Shown here: piece by piece, positions 49,250 to 62,200 of the stretch
Position numbering within the stretch: position 1 is the first letter of the stretch
Layout: each line of letters begins with the position of its first letter
Translations under genes and position numbers: made by a program
Notes under the pieces: model-generated
What the model saw: the letters and a program-made list of their open reading frames with translations, nothing else
Databases searched by the model: none
Told to the model about the DNA's origin: nothing
Source: Ulva prolifera
Taxonomy: Eukaryota > Chlorophyta > Ulvophyceae > Ulvales > Ulvaceae
Assembly (NCBI GenBank): GCA_023078555.1
Contig: CM041203.1
Span: forward strand, 4,920,538-4,984,537
DNA: 64,000 bases
Direction of reading: 5' to 3'

Positions 49250-51033
49250 TTCCATGTACCTAGCATCACAACGCCAAGCTGACACGCGTTTCCGCATGAG
49301 CAGGGCACAGTGCTTCCGTGCAAATGGCTTCACCAAGATCCATCATGGACTTTATGTATCGGTCGCATGGCGCTGCAGCAATCTCACCACCTCAGCCGGC
49401 CGTGGCAATCAATCGGCTCGTACAGTCAACACACCTTTGCTCGGGCAATGGACTTTCATATCTGCAACGACGCAGCTGCGACAGTACTTTACAAACAGTC
49501 CTACATGGGCCCTGAATGCATGCAAATCGCTGCGGTACATGCGAGCCCAGCCAGCCTCTGAGGCTCAGCACCAGCCACCAAGCACGCACCATTCATTCAC
49601 ACACGAGCCCGTGTTCAGAGCAGCAGCGGCGCAACCCCCCCATGCGGTCACGGGGGCGGCATGTCCCGCGCACGCCACCCTGTCCAAGGGCTAGCCCTCC
49701 AGAGTCCAGTGACTCTCTCCATACACATAACCTTCCCTCCCAGCTGAGCTTGCGTGTCGCACACGCCGCCGTGCCGAATGCATGTGGGCTGATCGACGGC
49801 GGCCTGCCTGGCCACGCGCTTCGCCGCAGCATCCGGGCGATGCGGAAGCGCACAGCACGGTGGTCAAAGCCCACGCTCGCATGTTCACCGTGATAGGATT
49901 CTCAAAGACGCTGAGCGGTTGCCGCGCCAGGGTCAGGCCGCACTGCCTCCACAAGGCCGGCACACCACGCCAACACAAGCAATCACAGTCCCACAGACAC
50001 CCACATGGCCACTGCCGAAGCTGCCGGTGTGGCCCCCTCATGCATGTACGCACGCAGGAGCTCACCAGCGCATACACCCTTCGCCGTTGCAACACACCAG
50101 CACACAATCCCTCACAGGGGCACCACTCATTCGACGTAGGGTTCAAACACGGTGTGTCTACCGGCGGCCTCGCCCCGGTGCAACCCGGACCCCCTACACC
50201 ACTCTCGATGCCAGCCACACAACCTGTCACAACACATCACAACAAACGCGGTCTCATGACCTTCAGTCCAGCCTCACACAGCTTTATTGTCTCACACCGG
50301 CTCCCTGACACTGCGTGGGGCGCACACCCCTCGCAAATGTTCTTGATGTTTGTTTGTAGCCTTGTTTGTAATTTTCAGATTTCTGAGCCCCGGCAGCAAC
50401 GCCCAGCCGATCACGGCGCCGCGCCGGGGCGTACACGCATGCAAGCCACAGGCCGCCTCGCCAGCCCCGCCGCAGGGGATCCGCGGAGCTGTCAATACAG
50501 TTGTGGACGATGCCACGGCTCCATGCATACGAACACACGCATGCGCTCGTGGCCCCCGCACACGCTGTCGGCAGCGGGCCCCTGGTCACGCCTCATCTTC
50601 CCTCCCAATTCACACGCACGAGGCCCTGACAAGCAGTCTCTCCTCCATGCCTCGGCCCACCCAGCTGAGCCCCCCTCCCCGCCCGCGCCTCCATCCCACC
50701 GACCAGCGCACACATGACGGGCCAGCTGTAGGCGCACGCTCCGCAACCCTTAGCCACCCCGAGGCGCGCCAGCACACATCCCTCGGCGATACCAGCCTCG
50801 CCGAAGAACCCCCACACCCCAACCCACTTCGCGCTGAGCCCACAGTCCGCCATCCTTCCGCCCGCGCGGGCTGCGCTGCCGCCGGCGACGCGAGCGCCCA
50901 GCCCCCATCTCGTCCGCGCCCCCGCGCATGCTGTACTTGCCAGCCGCGCGCGCTTCATGCATGTGCTCCGACACATGAGCCAGCCCCACGCGCTCCAATG
51001 CATGCGCCCCGCCGCATGGGCCGCCAGCATGCG
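49250..51033. other. Unit E 3' flank of the LRR gene, diverged version
   Basis: Homologous to about 1090-2800 of unit A but clearly more different than the rest of E. It lacks the cggcgcaaag block after cgcccag (near 50407) and has an extra C-rich stretch at about 50885-50945 before the LRR stop. No supported gene. Open frames are low-complexity and not shared with other units. Confidence 0.5.
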
Positions 51034-54026
51034 TCAGATCATCGGGTAGGGGAACCCCGGGTGGCGCTGCGCGATCGCGACCGATCCAGACTGCATCGAG
51101 TCCGTCCCGGCATCGCCGTACGGCAGCGTCGATGCGGAGTTGATCAGCACCTTGTCGTTCAGCGGCAGCGCCCGCACATGCGACCACAGCGCCGCCGCGC
51201 CGACGTCCGTCACCCCCGTCTTGAGCAGCCCGAGGTGCTGGAGGCCGTGCAGGTGGCCGAGTGCCGGCGCGAGCATCGCCGCGCCCTCGTCCCCTAGTGG
51301 CACGAAGCTTAGCTCCAAACGCTCGAGGGCGCCGAGAGGTTCGAGCGCGGTGGCGAGCCGCGCGGCCATGTCGCCGCCGCTCCACCCGGCCGCGAGCGCA
51401 CAGCCCCGCGGCGCCGTGTCGGCGAGGCAGAGGGCCGTGAGGCGCGTGAGCAGCGCGAGCTCGCCGACAAACGACGGGATGTCGGCGAGGGCGGTGTGGG
51501 AGAAGTCGAGGGAGCGGAGGTCGGTGAGGGCGCCGAGGCCGCGGAAGCAGGAGGTCTCGAAGGAGGAGGGCATCGGGGCGGCGCTGCGGTCGGTGACGGT
51601 GACGCGCAGCCGCTGCAGGGCCGCCTGCGCGGAAAAGTCGAGGACGGCGGGGGGGGTCGTCGGGGAGGAAACGATAGCAGCAGGAGAGCTCGAGCCGGGT
51701 GAGGCCGCGGATCATCGGCAGAAACTGTACAATTTGCTCTGTTCGTTCTTTCCGTGTTCACCCGGCCTGGGATTGAGAGCAGCCCGCTGGGGGTTTGACG
51801 TCCTACCGGTCCGAGTAGGCCAGCCTCGGGCCGCATGAACCACACAAGCTGCGGCAGGCAGAATGGGGGGGGGGGGGGGGGGGGGGGGGGGGGGCTCACG
51901 ATCTGGACCTCGGAGATGCATGGGAAGTTGGCAAGATTGCCGCCGGTGGGGAAGGTGAGGACGAGCGCGTGCAGGTGGGACATGCCGCGTAGGTGCGAGA
52001 AGGTGACGCGCCGCGCGTTCTCGTCCATGTCGCAGTCCACGAGCTCCACGGTGCGCATCGCCGAGAAGATCGCGGCGCCGCTCTGCACCACCGACTTGTA
52101 CACCTGCATCTGTTGCCCGCGCGTGAACGGGAGGAGCGCGTTGTGTGGCGTGCGTCGCCTACCCGTAGCCGTGCTTACTGCTGCTTAGACCCGCCAGAAC
52201 GCGTGCTGTGCATGCTGGGAAGGTGACCCCCGCCCTCCCGCTCGGATCACAATGACGCATGTGCTGTGCTGCGTGTGCTGTGCTGTGGAGCCGCACCTGC
52301 GCCGGCGGCGTGTGGCACTTGATGCAGCAGTAGTCCCGCAGCAGCGGCAGGTGGCGCATGAGCGGCACGAAGAGGTGGCGCGACAGGTGCTTCAGCCGGA
52401 CGGACGTCAGAGTTGTAAGCTGCGTGATCGGGGTGAGGTCAGGTCTGTGCGGCGGCGCCCCCGACATCGTCAGGGACTCAAGCCGCGGCAGCTCTGAGAT
52501 CGCGGCCATGAAGCGGTCGATCGAGCCCGCGTCCACCGTCGTGCACGACCAGCCGAGGAGGTGCAGTTGACGCATGGCGCGCATGCGCGGCGCCTGGTCG
52601 GCGAGCGCGGCGTGCATCGGCGCGACGACGTCCTCCGCGCTCGAGACGTCGAGCGTCGCCAGGGTTTCAAACGGCAGGTGCGGGATGAGCGTGAGCGTCG
52701 CGGAGCCGAAGCCGCTGAGCCGCAGCGACTTGAGAGATGTGAGGCGGCAGAGGGGGTCTGCGATCGGCTGGAGCAGGGGGACGTCCCCAATGCGCGGCGG
52801 CGCTGGCCCGAACGACAGTGACGCCAGTTTGTCCAGGAAGTTGAGCACCCCCGCGAGCGCCATAGGGTCTGAGCGGCTGCACCCGCTCAGGCCGAGGCGT
52901 GTCAGCCCGGTCTTGAGGTTCCGGCAGCCGCAGATGAGCGACGCAACGGCGCCTGCGGTGAGCTCAGGGTTGTCCGAGAGGTCGAGGGAGGCCAGTTGGG
53001 GCAGCGCGAACAGCGCAGCGCGCAGCGCGGCCGCGTCAACCGCCCGGAGGTGGTTGTTTACGAGCGACAGGTGCTGGAGGTTGGGGAGGGAGGAGGGGAG
53101 GTCGAGGATGTAGTTGGAGATGATGGGGTGTGCCGAGCCCGTGCGGCTACACGGCGACGTCAGGGTTCCCGAGAGGTCGAGCGCCGTGAGGGGGGTGGCG
53201 CCGCCGTAGGCCGGTGCGCGCGTCGCGCGGCACTGCAGCGCCACGGTGCGGAACCGCGGTGGCAGGTGGAGCGTGACGGTGAGGTGCAGGTGGCGGAGGA
53301 TGGCTTCAAGGGGCCCCGGGGACAGCGCGCACAGCGCGGCCATGACAGAGCGCGGGGGGAACGCCGGCTGCTCCGCCGGGGTGGCGCCTTCCAACGTGTC
53401 CAACCCTGCCTCACGCTGTGGCGCCACGGTGTACGATGGCTCGTTGCTCGATGGCTCCTGGGCCCCCCCGGCGGAGGGCTTAGCCGGGGCGGCGGACGAC
53501 GAGGGCGTCGCGGACGTGTGTGCGAACGGCGTCGTGTGCTGCGGCGGCGACGTGCTGCGCATGCTGCGCTGCACCGCATTTGCGCGGAACCCCCCGACAG
53601 CGCCGGCGCCGGGCTCGCGGAGAAGCCGAGGACCGCGCTGCCGCTGCTGCTGCCCGCGGCGCTCATCAGCCGCCGTGTGTCCGCGATCGGGGTGCTGTTG
53701 CTGCCGACGCGGCTGCCCGCGATGCTCGGCCCGTGGCTGCTGTTGCTCAGGCGGCTGCCGCCGCGGAGCGTCTCGGCCGCCGTCGCGTTGCCGGAGGACG
53801 TCGCCGTCGTCGAGGCCGGGAAATCGGAGCCCGGGGGCAAGTGGGAGGGTGACGCTGAGTGGCCATCGGGGAGCGGGAGGGATGGCTCGCTGTTCGGCAC
53901 GGAGCGCAGGCGCTCGAGCGGCGTGCCGGGGATGTCCTTCCGGAAGCTACCGCGCACGATCAGCGCGAGCATGCGTGCGGCGGCGTCAACGGTGTCGCTG
54001 TCCTCCAGCGCCGTGGCGGCCTGCAT
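51034..54026 (-). pseudogene. LRR protein, copy E (two homopolymer frameshifts)
   Basis: Exons 54026-52297, 52109-51909 and 51724-51034. A C run at about 53590-53595 has 6 bases where the in-frame length is 7. An 8-G run near 51650 replaces the 7-G of copies A, B, D and F and is shared with copy C. Exon 1 downstream of the first shift reads 471 codons without a stop. The last ~170 bases of exon 3 differ slightly from C (QRHPGFP against QGHPGFP), while the rest is almost identical, which looks like a gene-conversion edge near 51200. Confidence 0.8.
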
Positions 54027-54933
54027 GTGGCATGGGAGGTCGACTGTTGGGGGGAGAGATATGCAGACTGTGTATGGAGAACGTTGGGGGGATCCGGACG
54101 TTCGGAAGTCATCGTGAGTGCTGTGAACTCTCCTGAGAGCTGTCACATGAGCATCGTCCCCGTTCGAAGTGGCCCGCGCGAGGGGCAATGGTCTAACGCT
54201 TTTACTTTGACCAAGCGCAGCATGTAGGAACACGTAGCATGTAGGAACACGTCACTTAGTGGACGGGCAGCGACCTCGCGAGTCCGAAACACAGCGGTGT
54301 AATCATGCGCGCGTCCAAGCACATCAGAATGATGCGAACAAGCTGTCGCCACTGCGTGGAAGGACACTGAACGTGGCCGCGATGCATGGGCACTGCGGCG
54401 TGGACGAGACTCAGAGCCGCATGGATGCAGGCACCCGCACAGGGGAGGTTGCTGTAAGCAGCACATCCCGCCAGAGTGGTGGGCTACAAGGACAAAGGCG
54501 TTGTCTGGTTAATCGGCTGGAGTGAGATTTGGTTGTTGCTCCTCGCGTGGACGCCATGATTGTGGTTGTATGTTGGCTGATTTGCGTAGACGCTCTGCCA
54601 TACAATGGCCCGAGATGTTGTAAATTGATTGTGTAAAACGATCAAGGCGGCAAGGCGGGCAGCCTAGCGAACCCTGGATGCAGCAAGTAGCATGCCCGCC
54701 AGACTGGTGTGCCACCGCGCTGCTCTACTGGCATTGGATGCTGTTACGACCAAGACTGGGTTGTGGATGCACATGGCATGCGGCAACGTCATGATGTGTG
54801 TGTGGCAGATTCTGTGTGACATTTGTGGCCACACACTGGCTGCAGCTGACAGGCGTCAAGACCGGATCCATGTTCGCAGGAGGCGATTTGGTGCGGCTTT
54901 GGAGTGTTCAGTGGACGTGCGGCCAGCCCATCT

Positions 54934-55506
54934 CTAGCAGAGAAGGGCAGTGCGGTGCTGATGCTCCTGCCGATAACAGGCGCGCAGGAGAAGCCGCCGA
55001 GAATCCCTCGAATCTAGGTAGGATGTGAGCTCACCCAGCAATGAAGCGTATTTCACGCGCCTATTGTCGTGCTTATACACGCACATGTGCTCCCACGACT
55101 CCTCGCACGCAGCGGTTGAGGCAACGCACACATCGGTGAAAGGCCGGTTGCAATGCGGACAGCTAATTCCATTCTTGCGGCAAGGTAGATGAAGAGCGTA
55201 AATGTGACTTGAGCCGTCGCGGAGAACCAATGCTCCCTGTGTAATGTGAGCTTTACATGTACAATGCCATTGCAGTTGCAATGGGGTCACGTGCAGTCTC
55301 GTACATAGTGAGTCCAGGGAAGCAACTCTGTGAAAGACAAACACGCTTATTTTTGTCACGGAATCGGTATGCACGAACAGCAGCTCTCTTTGCTTCCTAG
55401 ACACTGTGGCTATTGCCAGCGTCTTCAAAGCAGGTCTGACCGCACCTCGAGAACTGCTGCGAGCTTCTCGGCGGGAAGAATCTGCGCTTTTGTGAAATGA
55501 AACCAC
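54934..55506 (-). pseudogene. Zinc-finger-like frame, best preserved copy (unit E)
   Basis: Keeps C-x2-C (SCPHCNRPF) where unit A has WPRC. The frame runs to LRACYRQEHQHRT before the stop. It lacks a start codon and overlaps the conserved 97-codon frame, so a spliced origin is likely if it was ever a gene. Confidence 0.3.
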
Positions 55507-55718
55507 GCAGTGAATTGGTCTTCAGGCAGTAGTGAGGCAATGGTGCTGGCTTGGATGGGCGGCCCTTCGGCCAGACGGCGCAGGACTCGGCTCCTCTTGA
55601 TTTGATCCGCGGACAATTTTTGACCGAATGCAGTGATTTCACTTGAATTGTTGATTCTCTTCATGGTATGTTGAAGGGCAGGCGTAATCACCGCGCTCTT
55701 CTTCCACTGTCGAGTCAC
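55425..55718 (-). CDS. Small conserved frame of unknown function (unit E)
   Basis: Intact 97-codon frame with the same peptide as unit C. The unit D equivalent would lie inside the N gap. Confidence 0.4.
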   Translation of the reverse strand: MTRQWKKSAVITPALQHTMKRINNSSEITAFGQKLSADQIKRSRVLRRLAEGPPIQASTIASLLPEDQFTAWFHFTKAQILPAEKLAAVLEVRSDLL

Positions 55719-56985
55719 ATTTTCATCCGGATTCTGACATGTGCTCTACTGTGCAAGCGACGACTTCACACAGCCGTACACAAACGGAAATTTAGTAATA
55801 ATGTCCTGACGTCCATGGTGGCTGGTACTACCGTACACTGTTGTCTGGTGGCAATGTCCTGAGCGTGTGGCCTGCTTCTCAGGTACGTCCCAGCAAGGAC
55901 AATCGCGTCCGTCCTGCCAACGCTTCTCAAACATCAATCAGTATGGGTGCCCAACTGTTCGTTTTGAGGTGGCCAATGCGATGGCGGTGCAAGACGTGCA
56001 CGCGTGGGTGTGATGATGTGGAACCATCTGCCAGCAGTATGGGCCATGGGCAGCGGAAATTGCTTGCGGGCCAATGCGATGGCGGTGCAAGAGCTGGCCC
56101 GTTTCTGGGGGCCGCCCACGCCAGCCAGCCCCCCTCTCCCTTACCGCACGCCAGCCAGCCAGCCCCCCTCACCGCTAGCACTGCTATGGCACTGCTATGG
56201 CCGGTCAGTAGTGCCTATCGCCTATCGCCTATTGCCCGCCCGCATATGGCCATGGCCCATACTGCCCATCCCACTGATGTCCCAATTTTACCGTTTCGTA
56301 ACCCCGTACCTGATTCCTAATGGCTTGTCGGCTTGCCCTGCTTGCATTGCTCGCCTGTCCTTGATGACAGTCCCGTGATCACCAGGGAGCCACCTGCTGC
56401 CGCCGCCGTAAGTCAAACCTCATATCCGAATCTCAAAAAGTCGGGCATGGGACACACGGGGTAGCAGAAAAGCTAGGATCTGGTGCTTTGCAAACAGGTG
56501 ACTGGCACCCGCCCACGCCGCCCCCCACATGTCCACATGCCACCCCCCACATGCCACCCCCGTGCATACGTCCAACAGGTCCAACAGGTCCAACAGTCCA
56601 ACGACAAAGAGTCATGCAACAGAGGCATGTGATGCAACAGAGGCATGCGGTGCAACAGAGGCCAGAGGCATGCGATGCAACAGAGGCATGCGATGGCTTT
56701 GCCACAAGGCCAAGTTGCTTGCTGCTTAGCTCAGCACTAGCCTGGATACGGTTGGAGATGAGGATCTCTGACTGAGGTGGCCCACAGTCTGAGCTGTGGG
56801 CTGAGGTGCTGTCACATGCCAGCAGATGCTAGATGCTTTAGATGCTTTCGTTCCATTGCCGTTTTTTCAATGTGTCAACATTTTGCTGCAACAGGATGCC
56901 AGCAGATGCAAGCACTGTCCTGTGGGAGCACTGTCCTTTGGAAACAAGACCATTGGCCAATGTGCCAATGCGAGATGACTGTGCT

Positions 56986-57015
56986 CATGCAATTGCAAGG
57001 CCTTGCAATTGCATG
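56986..57015. repeat. Perfect 30-bp palindrome (unit E)
   Basis: Same sequence as 8585-8614. Confidence 0.92.
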
Positions 57016-58831
57016 CTAATGTTGACAATGCTAGCATGATCAGAAGTAAAGTCCCCTTTCACCTTGTGCTGTACATGCTCAGGCCAAAGGTAGCTGTCAG
57101 ACACCATGCGGTTGCAGTGCCTTGCATGCTGACCTGCTGGTGATCAGTGATCATGACCCAGAATGTGCTTGCCATGCATGTGGGGTGTGCCTCACCTATT
57201 TGTCCCACTGTTTTGTCCTTTTTCGAGATGTCTTGTCCCGTCTTGTCCTGGCATCTGTGAGGGATGCAAGGTGCTCGCCTCATGGATGAAGCCAACTTCA
57301 GCTGAGCTGCTAGAAGTATGGCTCCACCATGAGTAAAGTGCAGGTAAGGCATGTACACACAGTATAGAATGCATAAGCAACGCTTGCTTAAGCTTATCAA
57401 TCGAGGTCCTTTTGAATAGGTAGGCCTTGCAAGGCGATGATGCTGGACACGGGTAATTCATGGAAAGTGATGATGTGCCTTGCAAAGTGATGCCGGACAC
57501 GGGTAATTCATGGAAAGTGATGATGTGCAATTGACATAACTGTGTTTGCCAATTGGACAGACACGACTGTGTATGCATGTCAGCTAATCAGTCTGGCCAA
57601 TGGGCTTCCTGGATGGCCAAAGCTATAGCCTTCGCACGCAGGTCCGCAGATGTGTTGTGTACAGATGTGTCTCAGACAAACAATAAGCAGGGAACCAGTT
57701 CTCTGCTCTTTGTGTGGCGGCGCCAGTGTCAGAGAGGCTGGTGCGCAGCCTGCGAGAAAACAACTCCCAGGTGGCTGCTTTCGAACTTTGAGGCAATGTA
57801 GTTGTGGCTCTGCTGCGCTGTCGCCCGCTGTCGCCCAAATTGCGCTGCTGCATATGCTATCCCGCTGGTGGCACGCGCGCCATAGCGCCATGCGCAGAGC
57901 TGCTGAATCACAGCCAACTCCGTGAAAAGCACAATTCCCACAGGCTCATTTCATTCCTTGGCTTCTAGCGTTCACTGAGTTTGTCGAGCTCCACTCAGCG
58001 CAAGCGAATGTAAGACTGTACTGATCTGGCGGTGGTATCACTGGAGAAGAAAGAACGCGCAAAGTTAACACAACACACAGAACCAATTCTACTGAGGGAG
58101 CATGCACGACATGAGAACCCCATCGTCGAAGTGGTCTGTCCACTCGTGCGTGCGGACCTGATCACGGACCTGCTCATTCAATGCATGGTGTTTTGTGGGT
58201 GCGATGTGCAGTCTCTGCATGTGTACCGTACACACTGTGCTGCCTCATGTGCCTGTGTGGGTGGGTGTGGGTGTGTGGCAACCTGGGAGTCCATCATTTG
58301 TGGGGGGCATTGTGGGTTATGCGCGTGTTGCGTGGATGTGACGGGAGCGATGGCGCGGGCGTGTTGGACTGGGTATGTCCTTGATCTGCTTGCTGCTTTC
58401 GCGGTGCTACCCGCCTCGCCACCTTGATCCTTGTAACTCTAGTACTGTGCGATCCCTCGGAGATCCGCCTACTAGCTATAGCTCCCGCTAGCACAGTATC
58501 TATTGGCCGCATCGGCCCGGGCGGCGCCTGGGTCCCGTACCGCCAAGCATGAATGGGGCTCACCGGCCGCAGGCATGGCAGGTTTGTTGGCATCCTGACT
58601 GAGGCCTAGATCTCATACGATGTATCGCTGTGGCACGGTGTGCATGCAGGCGGACGACCTCCAGCGGCTCCTTGGCCATCCGGCCTGATCAGGCAGCCAG
58701 CTAGGTGGGGATGTCGCCACATGTAGAGTAAATAGAAGCTGGGTTTTCTTAGCCGTATCCCTTGAAGGACATTGACGGCTCCGGATGAACATGCTGGAAG
58801 GGATAAAGCCCCTCGGACAATCGCACGCAAT

Positions 58832-59055
58832 CAGTGCTCTACAGTTGGATTTTTTCCTGGCGGGAAAACTGACGGCTCGCTTCGCTCGCCATCGGGGTTT
58901 TGCCAAAATTCCCGAAATCTGGCGGGACATCGTCCGGATAGCACAGCGAGACCGCTTCGTGTCGGCGGGAAAACCGACGACTCCCTCGCTGGCCGTCGGA
59001 TTTCCGCCATACTTTTCAATTTTTGTTGGGAAACCGATCGGTTTGTAGAGCACTG
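58832..59055. mobile_element. hAT-like MITE (unit E)
   Basis: Same site, ends and length (224 bp) as in unit A. Confidence 0.85.
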
Positions 59056-59297
59056 CACGCAACTCACAGAGCCTCCTCATGTGCTAATGTGTGGTGGTTT
59101 ACCTCTTCGGCAGGTCCCGTGGACTGGGAGTTGTCAATGTCCAATAGGATACGGCTCAGTAAATTCAGATTCACTTTACGTTGACGGAGCTGGACAAAGG
59201 TTTGCTTGCTTTCTGCAGTGGTACAGCGACAACCTCACATACATGTCACAACCCGTGCATATGTCTGACTTTGCCGTGCCAGTAATGTTTCACCTCT

Positions 59298-62200
59298 CCG
59301 CCTGGTGACATTGCCTGGTATACTATAGCTGCTGTGTCAAGCAGGCTGCCACTCCGCTCCAGTGGTATAGCGGGCACATCAGAGCACACGCGTACGGCAG
59401 CAGACCTACTGCCACAATAGGGCAAGAACCGGGACAGCGGCCTGCGAAGACGAAGACAATATTTGCTCCACCCGAAGGTATGGTGTCCTATAGCTGGCAT
59501 GCATGGATGCGTCGCTGGTTTGTGCTTGTGGACACATACTCTGCTGAGTTGGTGTAACTCAGCACGTGGAATGCAGGCTGCATGAATCTGTGAGTACTCT
59601 AGAGGGAGGTACGCTCACAGCAGCTGTCCATGTGTTCTTTCACAACGCCCCTGCCCAGGGTCTTGTTCTGTCCTGCAAGATTGCAGGCTCTTGTCCAGCT
59701 GTGAGCACATGGACAGTACATGGAGGGAGTACAGGGAGTACAAGGCTACACAAGATTGGCTACACAATATTGTTTTGAGAGATATCTCTCAATTTTTTTC
59801 GTGATGCTCGATGCTCGAGCTCTGGCACTCCCATTCTCCCACACGACACTCCCACATGGACTGTCATGTTCCTATTGTATGCTATAGCAATCCAGTCATG
59901 GCGTCTGATTTTCAAGTGAATCTAGATCAAACCCAGCTGGGTTTCCTGAGCTGTATCCTAATTATAAGGTGTAAAGCACCTGGACCCCCCCCTCCAGACG
60001 GCCGTATGCAACTCACAGGGCCTCCTCCCGTGGTGCTGGAAGGTATTGACAAGACATCAACGCCAGCTGCGGCTGTGGCCGCAGAGGCATGTCCCGGAAA
60101 GCTACCTTATGAATCAATTCAGATGGCTTGCAGACAGCCACTAATCAGCTCTCATAAGAGCTGCAAGCATCTCTGTGCACCGACCGTGATGTGGTGCAAG
60201 GACAAAGTCGGCGAGGCGGTGTTGTGGAGCGCTTCCAGGGGTGGCGTTGGTGAGCGATGTGAGTTGGCATTTGGTGCGACCGGTGGTTCAGGCTGCCTGC
60301 TCTGCGCAGGCGACCTTCTCAACACACGCACGCGTGAGGATTTGGCGCAGCGATTCCATGTACCTAGCATAACATCGCCAGGATGACACGCATTTCCGCG
60401 TGAGCAGGGCACAGTGCTTCCGTGCAAATGGCATCACCAAGATCCATCATGGACTGTATGTGTCGGTCGCATGGCGCTGCAGCAATCTCACCACCTCAGC
60501 CGGCCGTGGCAATCAATCGCCTCGTACAGTCAACACACCTTTGCTCGGGCAATGGACTTTCATATCTGCAACGACGCAGCTGCGACAGTACTTTACAAAC
60601 AGTCCTACATGGGCCCTGAAAGCATGCAAATCGCTGCGGTACATGCGAGCCCAGCCAGCCTCTGAGGCTCAGCACCAGCCACCAAGCACGCACCATTCAT
60701 TCACACACGAGCCTGTGTTCAGAGCAGCAGCGGCGCAAGCCCCCCATGCGGTCACGGGGGCGGCATGTCCCGCGCGCCACCCTGTCCAAGGGCTGGCCCT
60801 CCAGAGTCCAGTGACTCTCTCCATACACATAACCTTACATTCCCTCCCAGCTGAGCTTGCGTGTCGCACACGCCGCCGTTCCGAACACATGTGTGCTGAT
60901 CGACGGCGGCCTGCCTGGCCACGCGCTTCGCCGCAGCATCTGGGCGATGCGGAAGCGCGCAGCACGGTGGTCAAAGTGCACGCTCGCATGTTCGCCGTGA
61001 TAGCATTCTCAGAGACACTGAGCGGTCGCCGCGCCGGGGTCAGGCCGCACTGCCTCCACAAGGCCGGCACACCACGCCAACACAAGCAATCACAGTCCCA
61101 CAGACACCCCCATGGCCACAGCCGCAGCTGCCGGTGTGGCCCCCTCATGCATGTACGCACGCAGGAGCTCACCAGCGCACACACCCTTCGCTGTTGCAAC
61201 ACACCAGCACACAATCCCTCACAAGGGCACCACTCGTTCAACGCAGGGTTCAAAAACGGTGTGTCTACCAGCGGCCTCGCCCCGGTGCACCTCGGACCCC
61301 CTACACCACTCTCGATGCCAGGCACACAACCTCTCACGACACATCACAACAAACGCGGTCTCATGACCTTCAGTCCGGCCTCACACAGCTTTATTGTCTC
61401 ACACCGGCTCCCTGTCACTGCGTGGGGCGCACACCCCTCGCAAATGTTCTTGATGTTTTTTTGTAGCCTTGTTTGTAATTTTCAGATTTCTGAGCCCCGG
61501 CAGCAACGCCCAGCCGGCGCAAAGCCGATCACGGCGCCGCGCCGGGGCGTACACGCATGCATGCCGCAGGCCGCCTCGCCAGCCCGGCTGCAGGGGATCC
61601 GCGGAGCTGACAATACAGTCGTGGACAACGCGACGGCTCCATGCACACGCACACGCGCATGCGCTCGCGGCCCCCGAGCACGCTGTGGGCAGCGGGCCCC
61701 CGTTCACGCCTCGTCTTCCCTCCTCCTTCACACGCACGAGGCCCTGACAAGCCCTCGGTCCTCCATGCCTCGGCCCACCCATCTGAGCCCCCACCTCCCG
61801 CCCTAGACTCCATCCCGCCGACCAGCGCGCACACGACAGGACAGCCGTAGGCCCACGCGCCGCAACCCTAAGCCACCCCGAAGCGCGCCGGCACACATCC
61901 GTCGGGCACACCAGCCTCGCTGAAGAACCCCCGCACCCCAGCCCACTTCGCGCTGAGCCCAAAATCCGCCATCCTTGTGCCCGTTTGGGCTGCGCCGCCG
62001 CCGGCGACCGCCCATTCCCCTGACGTGCACGCTCTTCACGCATGTGCTCCGACACAAGCGCCAGCCCCGCGCGCTCCAATGCATGCGCCCCGCCGCACGC
62101 GTCAGACCATCGGGTAGGGGAACCCCGGATGGCCCTGCGCGATCGCGACCGATCCGGACTGCATCGAGTCCGTCCCGGCGTCGCCATACGGCAGCGTCGA

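Larger units (their letters stand above)
48099..59297. repeat. Tandem unit E, mosaic of B-type head and C-type body
   Basis: The head (48099 to about 49240) is almost base-for-base unit B, including the duplicated ctctagagcttgtctg segment. About 49250-51200 is a diverged version seen only here. From about 51230 onward it follows unit C closely, sharing an extra G in exon 3 and a 30-31-base poly-G. The final part matches C plus the 224-bp MITE. Confidence 0.85.
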
